The position numbers were made by a program, and so were the translations under genes. The notes under the pieces were generated by a model that saw only the letters and a list, made by a program, of their open reading frames with translations, had not been told where the DNA came from and did not search any database. 64,000 nucleotides of DNA. It comes from Flavobacterium sp. AED. Lineage in GTDB: Bacteria > Bacteroidota > Bacteroidia > Flavobacteriales > Flavobacteriaceae. Positions within the stretch are counted from its first letter, which is position 1. Every line of letters starts with the position of its first letter. Shown here piece after piece: positions 43,140 through 53,186 of the stretch. The stretch is from assembly GCF_000812945.1 (NCBI RefSeq), contig NZ_JSYM01000003.1, positions 395,918-459,917 on the forward strand. The letters run 5' to 3'.

Positions 43140-46004
43140 ATGAGATTTACAAAATTCCATCTTCTAATTTTATTAATAACAACAACACTCTGTAGTCAGG
43201 TCAAAAACATAGGACTACCAGATATTAGAAATTATAAAAGATCTGACTATAAAGGAGGTACTCAAAATTGGGATATTGACCAAGATAAAAACGGCAATTT
43301 ATATTTTGCTAATAATAGCGGTCTTTTTCAATTTGACGGCTCATCATGGAGGAAATATAATATCCCAAACTCTGCAGCTGTACGATGTGTAAAAATTGAT
43401 AATTCTGGAAAAATTTTCGTGGGAGGTTATAGTGAATTTGGCTATTTTAAATCTAATTCAAAAGGGAAATTGGTTTATTTTTCTTTGTCTAAAATGATAA
43501 ACAAATCCAATTTCAAACTGATGGACTTTATCTGGAAAATACACATTCATAATGACGAAGTTATTTTTCAATCATTTGAAAGAACGTACATCTTTAAAAA
43601 CAAAAAAATTAAAATCCTCGAGGCCCCTAAAAGATTCCAATTCTCATTTCAAGTAAAAAACCACCTTTATATACAAGATATTTCAATGGGGATATTGGAG
43701 TACAAAAATGGAAAACTATTTCAACTGAAAAATTCCACCATTTTAAATAACACAGAAATCTGGGGTATTTTCCCTTTACCTAAAAACAAGTTATTAATTG
43801 CCACTTTAAATAAAGGTCTTTATATATATGACAATGAAAAAATGATTCCTTGGGATACCGAGGCGAATGTTTTCATTAGAAAAAATAGTTCACTTGGTGG
43901 TGTAGCAATAAAAGATAAGTTCATTGTACTCAATTCCGTTTTAGAGGGAATTATTGTATGTGATTTAAATGGGAAAATTATTCAACATATTAACCGCACA
44001 AAAGGATTACAAAACAATACCATTCTCACCTCTTTTGTTGACAGCAAAAATAATCTTTGGCTAGGCCTTGATAACGGAATCTCTTTTGTAAATGAAAATT
44101 CTCCTTTTACTTATTTTGGATTTAGTTATAATCTAAGTACTGTTTATGGTACCGCATTACATAAAGGAAATCTTTACGTAGCTACGAATCAGGGTGTTTT
44201 TTATCATTCTTGGAATAATTCAACCAAAGAAGATACTTTTAAACTAGTAGAAGGAACTACTGGACAAGCATGGAACATACAAGTGATTGACGACCAATTG
44301 TTTTGCTCACACAACACAGGAGCGCTATTGATTGCGGGGGCAAAAACTATAAAAATATTGGACAACATAGGTTATTGGAAATTTATGCAAATTCCCAATC
44401 ATCCAAATTATATAATTGGCTCCAATTATAATGGCTTTTCAATATTTGAAAAAACACTAAATGGCTGGCAATTTAAAAATAGAATTGAAGGTTTTTCTAA
44501 GTCATCCGGCTCATTTGAAATGGAAGGAAAAAATATTTGGATAAAAAAAGACAACTTAGCTTATAGGATGACATTAAGTAACGACTTGAAAAGGTTCGAA
44601 TCTATAAAAACATATCAAGATTTGTCGAAAACAATAAAAGGAATTGGAAACATACAACAATTGGAAAACAAGGTCTATTTCCAAACAAACAATCACTTTT
44701 ATAACTATTCCTACGAACAAAATTTATTTTTTGAAGATAAAAAAATGAGTGATTTATTTGCTAATCTTCCAAAAATAAACACTTTAACTCAAGATAATTA
44801 TGGAAATATTTGGTATATTTTTGATGAATCATTAGGTGTCTTAATGAAAACCAAAACGGGTAATTCCAAAAATATTGTATCTCCCTTTTCAAAACTTACC
44901 GGTAATATAGTATATAATAATCTATCCATAAATACGACTGGCCCTAACGATACATTCATTGGCTTAACAGATGGATTAGCGCATTATGACTCCGATTTAT
45001 TAACCAATTACGAAGCAAAACCAAAAGCCTACATAAGAGGATTTTCGTTCCCCGGAGACACCATAGTTTTAGGAAATGGCCAAAAAGCATTGGATAATTA
45101 TAAAATTCCATATGCTTCTAATCATGTAAAATTCACTTTTTCATCTCCTTCGTATGAAAATCTTGAGAATCTTGAATTTTCTTATCAGCTGGACGGTTTT
45201 GATAACCAATGGAGCAATTGGACTACAAATGTCATTAAAGAATACACCAATCTAAGAGAAGGCGATTACACTATGAAGTTAAAAGCCAGAACTAATTATG
45301 GCAAACAATCAGAACAAACCACATTAAATTTCTGCATTTCTCCTCCTTGGTACAGACATTTTTTAGCGTATTTATTTTATATTTCACTTGTTATAGCTTC
45401 TGTATATTTTATTAGAAAACGAATAAAAAACAAAATACGAAAAAACAAATACTATGAAACTATTGAGCAAAGAAGGCTCTATTTGGAAAAAGAATCAAAA
45501 ATCAGGCAAGAACAATACGAGCTGGAAAAAGAAATTGAAAAATTAAAAAATGATAAACTTCAAATTAAAATTTTAGCAAAAGACAAGGAACTTGTAAACA
45601 ATTCTTTACAAGTTGTAAAGAAAAATAAAATCCTGAATGGAATTATCTATAAACTAAAAGATATTAATGTAGAATCCTTTGATGAGTCAACCAAATTCCA
45701 ATTTACAAAACTGAACAGAAGTATTACAAAGGAAGTAAATGCAGACAAAAGCTGGAAAGATTTAGAAAAACACATTAAGAATGTCCATTTTGATTTTCTA
45801 AAAAGATTGAAAGAAAAATATCCAACAATTTCTCCACGAGAATTAGATTTATCAACCTATTTATTGATGAACATGTCAACAAAGGAAATTGCCGAAATCA
45901 TGAATATTTCAAACGGAGGTGTTGAATTAGCACGTTACCGATTAAGAAAAAAATTAGACCTTAATAAAAAGGAAAATCTTATTGGATTTTTAATGAGCAT
46001 TTAA
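43140..46004 (+). CDS. Membrane-spanning one-component regulator (propeller, Y_Y_Y, LuxR-type HTH)
   Basis: A 954-residue glycan sensor-regulator. A signal peptide (LLILLITTTLCSQ) is followed by a long periplasmic region of beta-propeller-type repeats (for example WDIDQDKNGNLYFANNSGLF, SFVDSKNNLWLGLDNGIS) to about residue 630. A Y_Y_Y domain follows (LEFSYQLDGFDNQWSNW, LREGDYTMKLKARTNYG), then one transmembrane helix near 755-772, a coiled coil to about 850, and a C-terminal helix-turn-helix (ISPRELDLSTYLLMNMSTKE, EIAEIMNISNGGVELARYRL). There is no histidine kinase or receiver domain, unlike hybrid two-component systems, so the layout is closer to SusR. It is divergent from susC, which it probably controls. 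Confidence 0.88.
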   Translation: MRFTKFHLLILLITTTLCSQVKNIGLPDIRNYKRSDYKGGTQNWDIDQDKNGNLYFANNSGLFQFDGSSWRKYNIPNSAAVRCVKIDNSGKIFVGGYSEFGYFKSNSKGKLVYFSLSKMINKSNFKLMDFIWKIHIHNDEVIFQSFERTYIFKNKKIKILEAPKRFQFSFQVKNHLYIQDISMGILEYKNGKLFQLKNSTILNNTEIWGIFPLPKNKLLIATLNKGLYIYDNEKMIPWDTEANVFIRKNSSLGGVAIKDKFIVLNSVLEGIIVCDLNGKIIQHINRTKGLQNNTILTSFVDSKNNLWLGLDNGISFVNENSPFTYFGFSYNLSTVYGTALHKGNLYVATNQGVFYHSWNNSTKEDTFKLVEGTTGQAWNIQVIDDQLFCSHNTGALLIAGAKTIKILDNIGYWKFMQIPNHPNYIIGSNYNGFSIFEKTLNGWQFKNRIEGFSKSSGSFEMEGKNIWIKKDNLAYRMTLSNDLKRFESIKTYQDLSKTIKGIGNIQQLENKVYFQTNNHFYNYSYEQNLFFEDKKMSDLFANLPKINTLTQDNYGNIWYIFDESLGVLMKTKTGNSKNIVSPFSKLTGNIVYNNLSINTTGPNDTFIGLTDGLAHYDSDLLTNYEAKPKAYIRGFSFPGDTIVLGNGQKALDNYKIPYASNHVKFTFSSPSYENLENLEFSYQLDGFDNQWSNWTTNVIKEYTNLREGDYTMKLKARTNYGKQSEQTTLNFCISPPWYRHFLAYLFYISLVIASVYFIRKRIKNKIRKNKYYETIEQRRLYLEKESKIRQEQYELEKEIEKLKNDKLQIKILAKDKELVNNSLQVVKKNKILNGIIYKLKDINVESFDESTKFQFTKLNRSITKEVNADKSWKDLEKHIKNVHFDFLKRLKEKYPTISPRELDLSTYLLMNMSTKEIAEIMNISNGGVELARYRLRKKLDLNKKENLIGFLMSI

Positions 46005-46014
46005 ATTGAAATAA

Positions 46015-46046
46015 AAAAGCCATCATAAATTAAAATGATGGCTTTT
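46015..46046. terminator. Bidirectional terminator between the regulator and murF
   Basis: AAAAGCCATCAT (46015-46026) pairs perfectly with ATGATGGCTTTT (46035-46046), loop 8 bases. A-rich on the left and T-rich on the right, it lies between two convergent genes. Confidence 0.85.
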
Positions 46047-46071
46047 AAATTCTAAAAAATAGAAGTTTCCG

Positions 46072-47355
46072 TTACAAAAAATCCAAAGTTCGCTCTAAAG
46101 CCATTCCCCTAGAACCTTTTATTAGAATAGTACTATTTTCAATTTTTATTTCTTTTAAATGACTTGCTAAAGCCTCAAATGTATCATAAAAACGAAAATT
46201 GTTTTTATCAATTCTATTGTCATAAAATGCTTTGCCAATAAAGTAACTGGTTACATTTTTTTCATTCAAAAGCATTGTTACAATTGCTTTATGCTCTTGT
46301 TGACTTTCCTGCCCCAACTCAAACATATCACCTAATATCATAATCTTATTTGGATTATCCAATTGTATGAAATTGGCAATAGCAACACTCATACTACTCG
46401 GATTTGCATTATAGGCATCCAGAATAATTTGATTAGTTCCTTTGGTTAATAGCTGTGATCTATTGTTCTCAGGAATATAACTCTCTAAAGCCTCTTTAAT
46501 AGCGTTATCCTCAACTTCAAAATATTTTCCTATAGTAAGTGCCGCATTAATATTATTGGCATTGTATAATCCAATTAAATGAGAAACGATTGTACCACTA
46601 GAATAATTTATTTCTACAAATGGATTCGCTGTTACACTCGTTATATTCACATTAGCATTTTCTTTATTTATGCCAAAAGAAAATGATTTCAATATTTTTG
46701 CTTTTTCAACTTGAATCGGATCTTCTAAGTTTATAAAAGCTAGTTTATCGTTCTCAAAAAGATAGTGATACATCTCACTTTTCCCTTCAATAACACCTGC
46801 TACCCCACCAAAACCTTCTAGATGGGCTTTACCAAAATTAGTTATATAGCCATAATCCGGTTTTGCTAATTCACAAAGAAATTGAATTTCTTTTTTATGA
46901 TTTGCCCCCATTTCTACAATTCCAATTTCAGTTTCTGAATTAAAAGAAAGCAAAGTCAATGGCACTCCAATATGGTTATTTAAATTTCCAATTGTTGCCT
47001 TGGTTTTGTATTTTTTTGAAAGAACAACATTAATAAGCTCTTTTGTTGTTGTCTTTCCATTACTACCTGTAAGAGCAATTATAGGTAATTTTAAATAAGT
47101 TCTATGAAACTTAGCTAATTCTTGCAGCGCCATTAAACTATCTTCAACCAAAATAGTTCTTTCGTCAATAAAGTATTCGCTATTATCAATAATAACATAA
47201 GACGCGCCTTTTTCCAATGCTTCCGCAGCAAATGTATTAGCATCAAAACGATCTCCTTTTATGGCAACAAATAATGAGTTTGGTTCAATTTTACGCGTAT
47301 CTATTGAAACCGATTTACATTTTAAAAACAAACTATGAATGTAATTAATATCCAT
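46072..47355 (-). CDS. murF: UDP-MurNAc-tripeptide--D-Ala-D-Ala ligase
   Basis: A 427-residue Mur ligase that adds D-Ala-D-Ala to the UDP-MurNAc-tripeptide. The ATP loop is GSNGKTTT (residues 97-104). FVAIKGDRFDAN in the N-terminal domain, EMGANHKKEIQFL and ILDAYNANPSSM are MurF-specific signatures. Cytoplasmic. It is co-directional with gldJ, but a terminator hairpin separates the two and ends only 18 bases before the murF start. Confidence 0.94.
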   Translation of the reverse strand: MDINYIHSLFLKCKSVSIDTRKIEPNSLFVAIKGDRFDANTFAAEALEKGASYVIIDNSEYFIDERTILVEDSLMALQELAKFHRTYLKLPIIALTGSNGKTTTKELINVVLSKKYKTKATIGNLNNHIGVPLTLLSFNSETEIGIVEMGANHKKEIQFLCELAKPDYGYITNFGKAHLEGFGGVAGVIEGKSEMYHYLFENDKLAFINLEDPIQVEKAKILKSFSFGINKENANVNITSVTANPFVEINYSSGTIVSHLIGLYNANNINAALTIGKYFEVEDNAIKEALESYIPENNRSQLLTKGTNQIILDAYNANPSSMSVAIANFIQLDNPNKIMILGDMFELGQESQQEHKAIVTMLLNEKNVTSYFIGKAFYDNRIDKNNFRFYDTFEALASHLKEIKIENSTILIKGSRGMALERTLDFL

Positions 47356-47373
47356 TTAAAAACGATTTAAAAA

Positions 47374-47403
47374 AATAAAAGCCCTAATCAAAGGGCTTTT
47401 ATT
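47374..47403 (-). terminator. Terminator after gldJ
   Basis: AATAAAAGCCCT (47374-47385) pairs with AGGGCTTTTATT (47392-47403) around a 6-base loop, with T-rich sequence on both sides. It lies between the gldJ stop and the murF start; see findings for its odd closeness to murF. Confidence 0.83.
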
Positions 47404-47421
47404 ACTATTATATATAAAAAA

Positions 47422-49107
47422 TTAATTTCTTGCTGATTTTTTCTTATCTGCTTTAGGTCCAACTCTTGACATCGCACATCTAAATCCAATATAATCAGTT
47501 GCCATATCTTGTGGAAAATATCTTCTTTGAGCTGGATCTAACCAATATGCTCTATCTCTCCAAGATCCTCCTTTATAAACTCTTACATCATCATTTATCA
47601 AAGTGGTTCTTTTACTGGAAACATCATATTTTCTAACCATTTTCCCTAAACTGTCCGTAGTGACATTGTGTTTAGGAGAATTGTACATGATTTTTTCTTC
47701 TTTTTGTTTTTCGTTATCCGATTCAGAAGATCCAAAATTATAATACCTAGTAGACTGCTTATCACCATCTCTATAATTGATATTATCACTTTTATCAAAA
47801 TTTGTTCTTAAATAGGTTTCATTTTCATCAACTGGAACCTGAGCAATTTGACCTGGAAAACTAGTCGCAACTTTTTTACCATTGCTTAAAGTTTTATACT
47901 GCATGGTTTCTTTAGTGACAATTTCTACTTTACCATCAGCTCCAATTTTATTTTTAGTGTATTGATTTCCTCTAAAATAGTTAAAATCATTCGATTCATT
48001 ATCAATAATTGGTCTATAAACATCCTGTACCCATTCAGCAACATTTCCAGCCATATCATACAAACCAAAATCATTCGCTGGATAACTTTTTACTGCGTTA
48101 GTAATATCAGCACCATCATCAGACCATCCTGCTATTCCTCCATAATCACCATTACCTTGTTTGAAATTGGCCAATTGATCTCCTTTGCTTTGTCTTTTTC
48201 CAGAACGGGTATAACTACCAGACCAAGGATATTTCTTTTGACCTTTGTAAATATTGTATTCTCTTTGTCCAACATCGGCTGCTGCTGCATATTCCCATTC
48301 TGCCTCAGTAGGAAGTCTGTATTCTGGGAGTATAATTCCAGAAGAACGTTGTGCATATATGTTTTTTTCTTCAGTAACCTTACCATCTTTTCCAGCTTTT
48401 GGTGCTTTTCTAGCGCCTTTTCTTCCTTTTAAAACAATTTCTTCATTACCTCCATAAGTCAATGTAGGACTATTCAAATAAGTTTCAGTACTAAAAGAAC
48501 TTTCTGCACTTACATCATTAGTTTTTGCATTTTTCTTAAGGTAACCGTTTTTTTCTAGAATTGCTTCATTCACACGATCCGTTCTCCATTTACTAAACTC
48601 AACTGCTTGAATCCAATTAACTCCTACAACAGGATAATTTGCATAAGAAGGATGTCTTAAATAGTTATTGGTCATTGTTTCATTATACCCCAATCTGTTT
48701 CTCCAAACTAAAGTATCTGGTGAAGCACCTTCATATATATTTTTGTAATTTTCTTCAGTAGGAGGAAATACTTTTTTCAACCAATCTAAATACTCCAAAT
48801 ACATAAAGTTTGTAACTTCAGTTTCATCCATGTAAAAAGACTGCACATGTTGCTGTGTAGGAGTATTGTTCCAATCATGCATAACATCATCTTCAACTTT
48901 CCCCATTGTAAATGTACCACCTTCAACAAAAACCAAACCTGGTCCTGCTTCTTGCTTTTTACTGCTAGAACCTTTTTTACTGTCTACATTCCAACCTGTA
49001 GCTCTTGATGCATTTTTTGAGCTGGATTTTTTACTGCAACTCGCCAAACCTACTATCAAAATCATTGATATCATCAATCGCAAGGTCATAATTTTGTTTA
49101 CTTTCAT
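47422..49107 (-). CDS. gldJ: Gliding motility lipoprotein GldJ
   Basis: A 561-residue lipoprotein (lipobox LASC, Cys24) with a formylglycine-generating-enzyme-like (FGE/sulfatase-modifying) fold: FVEGGTFTMG, FYMDETEVTNFMYLEYLDWL, NYPVVGVNWIQAVEFSKW, RLPTEAEWEYAA, NDFGLYDMAGNVAEWVQDV and the terminal YIGFRCAMSR. GldJ is a core part of the gliding and type IX secretion machinery in Flavobacterium; the fold is structural there and not known to make formylglycine. Long charged insertions separate the motifs. ATG 49107 is chosen over the frame start at 49140 because it gives a proper signal peptide. It is divergent from porU. Confidence 0.94.
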   Translation of the reverse strand: MKVNKIMTLRLMISMILIVGLASCSKKSSSKNASRATGWNVDSKKGSSSKKQEAGPGLVFVEGGTFTMGKVEDDVMHDWNNTPTQQHVQSFYMDETEVTNFMYLEYLDWLKKVFPPTEENYKNIYEGASPDTLVWRNRLGYNETMTNNYLRHPSYANYPVVGVNWIQAVEFSKWRTDRVNEAILEKNGYLKKNAKTNDVSAESSFSTETYLNSPTLTYGGNEEIVLKGRKGARKAPKAGKDGKVTEEKNIYAQRSSGIILPEYRLPTEAEWEYAAAADVGQREYNIYKGQKKYPWSGSYTRSGKRQSKGDQLANFKQGNGDYGGIAGWSDDGADITNAVKSYPANDFGLYDMAGNVAEWVQDVYRPIIDNESNDFNYFRGNQYTKNKIGADGKVEIVTKETMQYKTLSNGKKVATSFPGQIAQVPVDENETYLRTNFDKSDNINYRDGDKQSTRYYNFGSSESDNEKQKEEKIMYNSPKHNVTTDSLGKMVRKYDVSSKRTTLINDDVRVYKGGSWRDRAYWLDPAQRRYFPQDMATDYIGFRCAMSRVGPKADKKKSARN

Positions 49108-49226
49108 ACTCTTTAGTCGGTAATAATTTAGGTGCCGCAATATAATAATTAACCATTAACTGACAACATCCTTTTTTAATAAATTTAATTCTCTAAATTT
49201 TATCAGAAAATTATACAATAGAAACG

Positions 49227-49234
49227 CAAATTTA
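49227..49234 (-). promoter_or_regulatory. -7 promoter element for gldJ
   Basis: On the minus strand this reads TAAATTTG, a TAnnTTTG match, 120 bases upstream of the gldJ start. A weak -33 (ATTG) lies 16 bases further up. It sits in the 210-base region shared with porU. Confidence 0.35.
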
Positions 49235-49317
49235 TAATATTTATTATTTACAATAACACTAAATGATTTATTTTTACTCATTAATAACAATTCACTTTAT
49301 ATCACGTTTAAAAAACA

Positions 49318-52300
49318 ATGAAAAAAATAATTCTGGTTTATTTATCACTAATTTCTTTCGTTTCTTTTGCACAAATTAAAGGTGATGTAACCATCGAATG
49401 GTTAGAAAAAAAGGAAATGTTTTTTGGCGATTTCAAAGTTACTGTCCCTCAATTTAGTGGGAATAGTTATTATTTTGATTTTTCAAAAAAAACAATAATT
49501 TATACCCTTAAAATATCAGAATCAGCTTCATTTGATGAAAATGACCTCCAAATTACAAATGTAATATACGAATCAATTCCAACTTCACAACTTGGCGAAT
49601 TGGCTTTGGAAAACATTCCAAAAACGCCAAATCCTGCACTAAAAAATACTAATTCAAGAGATATTAAACAAGCCTTTCTTTCTTTATCTCCGATTGTAAA
49701 AGATGACTTTGGATACAAACGAATTAAATCATTTTCTTACAGTATTAAAACCAGTTCTTCCAGAATTTCACAATCCAATAAAAGCACGAGTGTCATTTCT
49801 AATTCTATTTTAGCTTCTGGAGATTGGTATCAATTTTACGTAGAGAAATCTGGTGTTTATAAAATTCCCAAGAGTTTTTTGCAACAATTAGGACTCGACG
49901 TAAACAATATTGACCCAAAAAAAATAAAAATTTATGGCAATGGAGGTAAAATGTTGCCTTTATCAAACAGTACTTATTACCCATCCGATTTAACCGAAAA
50001 TCCTATTCAAATTATTGGCGAAAGCGATGGTGTTTTCAATAACGATGATTATATTTTATTTTATGCCGAAGGATTAGACACTTGGAATGAAGAAAGTCAA
50101 ACCTTCAATAACTTGTATGATACAAAATCCTACTATTATGTAACAGTTCAAGGTGACGATGGAAAAAGAATTCCTGAAATGACCCAACCTACGGGAAACA
50201 GCTCATTAATATTAGACACATTTGATGACCATCAATACCATGAACTAGATCTTGTAAATATTGTACATCTTGGACGTCAATGGTTCGGAGAATCGTTTGA
50301 CATCAATCAAGAACAGGAATTTGAATTTAATTTTCCAAACTACGATTCAACAACGCCAATAAAAATTATGGCAACAACTGCTTCTGCTGCTTTTACTCCT
50401 ACTTCATTCAAAGTAGCAGCAAATGGTCAAGAAATAGGAAACATATCATTTGCATCTTTGAATACCAATTCAGATACCGAATTCAATTTAGGTTTTTTAC
50501 CAAAAAACACTACTTTTAATGGTTCCGAAAATGTAAAAATAAAGCTAACTTATAATAATAATAGTGTCCCTGGTTCAAAAGGATATTTAGATAACATTCG
50601 GCTTATCGCCAAAAGAAAACTTCAAGGTTATGGAAAACAGTTTGCTTTTCAATACGACTTATCTAATTCAAGCCTTGGCGTAGTTAGTTATTCCATTGCT
50701 AATGCAACTGGCATTTCTCAAGTTTGGGATGTAACTGATTTATTCAATGTAACCAAAATTGAAAATTCAAATCAAAGCTCCTTTACTTTTAAAGCTAATT
50801 TGGGTGAACTCAGAAAATATATCGCAGTTGATGCTTCAGACTATTATACTCCTTTAAAAGACAGTAAAACAAAAATCAACAACCAAAACTTAAAAGGAAC
50901 ACTTTTTAAAAATAATCAAGGCCAATTTCAAGATATTGATTATGTAATTATAACTCCAAATTCCCTAACGACACAAGCTGAAAAATTAGCTAATTTCCAC
51001 CGTACTAATTCTAATTTAAATGTAAAAGTAATCACCCTTGAATCCATTTATAAAGAATTTTCATCAGGAAAACAGGATATCTCTGCCATAAGAAATTGTG
51101 TAAAATATATTTATGAAAACGCATCGACAGCTGATAAAAGAATAAAATACGTAAACCTTTTTGGCGACGCTTCCTATGATTTCAAAAACCGAATTACAAA
51201 CAACACCAATGTAGTTCCTATTTATCATTCCTTAAATAGCAATACTTCGGGGGAAACTTCCTTTGCTTCCGATGATTTTTTTGGATTGATGGATGCTAAT
51301 GAAGGGAATATTGTTTCCTATTTTGGAGGAATTGATATTGCAGTTGGAAGAATGCTCGTAAATGATGCTACACAAGCTGATGAAATGGTAAATAAAGTCA
51401 TAGAATATTATGATTTAAAATCATACGGAAGCTGGAGAAATAATTTTGTTTTAATTTCAGACGATGCAGATAAATCTTCGGACGCAAGTCTTCAAACCCG
51501 TCAAAATAATTTAGCCGATGTCATTGCTATCGAAAAACCATTTCTGAATGTCAATAAAATAATATTGGACTCCTATGTTCAAGAAGCTTCCGCAGGAGGT
51601 TTTAGATATCCAAAAGCAAGAACAGATCTTTTTAATGCTTTCGAAAAAGGAGCATTAGTCTTTAATTATTTAGGACATGGCGGAGAAGATGGCTTATCAA
51701 GTGAGCGCATTTGGGAAAAATCAGATGGACAAAATTTAAGTAACCAATACAAATATCCTTTATTCATAACCATAACTTGTGAATTTTCTCGTTTTGACAA
51801 TCCTTCCAGACCAACTGCGGGTGAATATACCTACTGGAATCCTAAAGGCGGTGCCATTGCAATGATTACAACCATACGGGCTATAGGCCAATATAACGCA
51901 GAAAATTTCAATGATATTCTTTCTGAGAATTTATTGTCATTTGGCTCTAACCAATATACTTCTATTGCTGAAACATTGCGACTTTCCAAAAACAGCAACC
52001 CAAATTCAGCAACTAATGTAGTTTTTTATATTGGCGATCCTGCATTAATGCTTGCGATCCCTAAACCAAAAATAAGTCTTACTAAAGTAAATGACGTTTC
52101 CATTTCACAACCTGTTGATGATTTCAAATCATTAGCCAAAATTAAATTGACCGGAGAAATCACGGATGAAAACAACAATTTACTATCAAACTACAATGGG
52201 GAAGTTTCCACAACCATTTTTGACAAAATCATTCCAAGGACAACACTTAATAATGATGGAAATAGTACCCCAATAAATTTCAATGTTTTGGGTGAAACTA

Positions 52301-53148
52301 TTTTCAGAGGAAATGCATCTGTAACTAATGGTAAATTTGAATTTACTTTTGTTGTTCCCAGGGATATCCGAATTCCATTAGCCAACGGAAGAATCAGTTT
52401 TTACGCCAAAAAAAATCAAATATTAGAAAATGAAACGGGCTATAACGCCACTATAAAAGTGGGAGGAATTAATGAAAATGCAGTTGCGGACAATATTAGT
52501 CCAAGAGTGAAGTTATATATGAATGATGAGACTTTTGTTTCAGGAGGCACAACTAATGAATCGCCTTTCCTACTTGCTTTTCTTGAAGATGAAAATGGTA
52601 TAAACACAGCCAGTGGAATTGGTCATGACATTGTTGCAATATTAGATGGCGATGTGAATAATCCTTACATTTTAAATGATTATTACCAAACAAAATTAGA
52701 TGATTACACTAGTGGAACACTTCGGTTTCCGCTACGTAATTTATCAGTCGGCTTGCATACTATAACTTTCAAAGCATGGGATGTGTATAATAACCCCATA
52801 ATTACTGAGATTCAGTTTGTAGTAGTTGGTGATGAAACGATAACATTGACTCATGTCTTGAATTATCCCAACCCATTTGTTAATTACACCGAATTTTGGT
52901 TTACGCATAACAGACCTTACGAAGCGTTAGAAGTCCAGGTTCAAGTTATGACGATAACAGGAAAAGTGGTTTGGACTAAAAACCAAGTTGTTTTAACCGA
53001 AGGTTTTTTATCAAAAGAAATCACTTGGGATGGAAAAGATGATTTTGGCAGCAAAATTGGGAAAGGAGTTTATATTTATAAACTCACGGTAAAATCAAAC
53101 TTGACGAATAAAAAGGTTGAAAAGTTTGAAAAACTTGTAATACTTTAA
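49318..53148 (+). CDS. porU: Type IX secretion system sortase PorU
   Basis: A 1276-residue gingipain-like (C25) peptidase that removes the C-terminal sorting domain of T9SS cargo at the cell surface. It has a signal peptide (IILVYLSLISFVSFAQ) and a long beta-rich N-terminal part. The C25 domain carries catalytic His787 in YLGHGGEDGLSS and Cys821 in ITITCEFSRFDNPSRPTAGE. The C-terminal end (YPNPFVNYTEFWFTHNRP, then GKGVYIYKLTV) looks like a sorting-type domain, which PorU keeps. gldJ lies divergently upstream and porV follows, an arrangement known in Flavobacterium. Confidence 0.94.
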   Translation: MKKIILVYLSLISFVSFAQIKGDVTIEWLEKKEMFFGDFKVTVPQFSGNSYYFDFSKKTIIYTLKISESASFDENDLQITNVIYESIPTSQLGELALENIPKTPNPALKNTNSRDIKQAFLSLSPIVKDDFGYKRIKSFSYSIKTSSSRISQSNKSTSVISNSILASGDWYQFYVEKSGVYKIPKSFLQQLGLDVNNIDPKKIKIYGNGGKMLPLSNSTYYPSDLTENPIQIIGESDGVFNNDDYILFYAEGLDTWNEESQTFNNLYDTKSYYYVTVQGDDGKRIPEMTQPTGNSSLILDTFDDHQYHELDLVNIVHLGRQWFGESFDINQEQEFEFNFPNYDSTTPIKIMATTASAAFTPTSFKVAANGQEIGNISFASLNTNSDTEFNLGFLPKNTTFNGSENVKIKLTYNNNSVPGSKGYLDNIRLIAKRKLQGYGKQFAFQYDLSNSSLGVVSYSIANATGISQVWDVTDLFNVTKIENSNQSSFTFKANLGELRKYIAVDASDYYTPLKDSKTKINNQNLKGTLFKNNQGQFQDIDYVIITPNSLTTQAEKLANFHRTNSNLNVKVITLESIYKEFSSGKQDISAIRNCVKYIYENASTADKRIKYVNLFGDASYDFKNRITNNTNVVPIYHSLNSNTSGETSFASDDFFGLMDANEGNIVSYFGGIDIAVGRMLVNDATQADEMVNKVIEYYDLKSYGSWRNNFVLISDDADKSSDASLQTRQNNLADVIAIEKPFLNVNKIILDSYVQEASAGGFRYPKARTDLFNAFEKGALVFNYLGHGGEDGLSSERIWEKSDGQNLSNQYKYPLFITITCEFSRFDNPSRPTAGEYTYWNPKGGAIAMITTIRAIGQYNAENFNDILSENLLSFGSNQYTSIAETLRLSKNSNPNSATNVVFYIGDPALMLAIPKPKISLTKVNDVSISQPVDDFKSLAKIKLTGEITDENNNLLSNYNGEVSTTIFDKIIPRTTLNNDGNSTPINFNVLGETIFRGNASVTNGKFEFTFVVPRDIRIPLANGRISFYAKKNQILENETGYNATIKVGGINENAVADNISPRVKLYMNDETFVSGGTTNESPFLLAFLEDENGINTASGIGHDIVAILDGDVNNPYILNDYYQTKLDDYTSGTLRFPLRNLSVGLHTITFKAWDVYNNPIITEIQFVVVGDETITLTHVLNYPNPFVNYTEFWFTHNRPYEALEVQVQVMTITGKVVWTKNQVVLTEGFLSKEITWDGKDDFGSKIGKGVYIYKLTVKSNLTNKKVEKFEKLVIL

Positions 53149-53164
53149 TAAAATACTATATTTG
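53134..53164 (+). promoter_or_regulatory. Promoter of porV
   Basis: CTTG at 53134-53137 is followed after 19 bases by TATATTTG at 53157-53164, nearly the full Bacteroidota consensus, ending 22 bases before the porV ATG. The -33 part lies within the last codons of porU. It suggests porV can be made independently of porU. Confidence 0.65.
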
Positions 53165-53186
53165 TTTAACCCATATTCTTACAATA

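Noticed and set aside
47962..48432. 156-codon plus-strand frame opposite gldJ
   Set aside because: It lies wholly antisense to the well-supported gldJ coding sequence and has low-complexity Ile/Ser content.
48900..49040. GldJ as a formylglycine-generating enzyme or sulfatase activator
   Set aside because: The fold is shared, but lipoprotein signal, insertions and the T9SS neighbours identify it as GldJ, which is not known to be such an enzyme.
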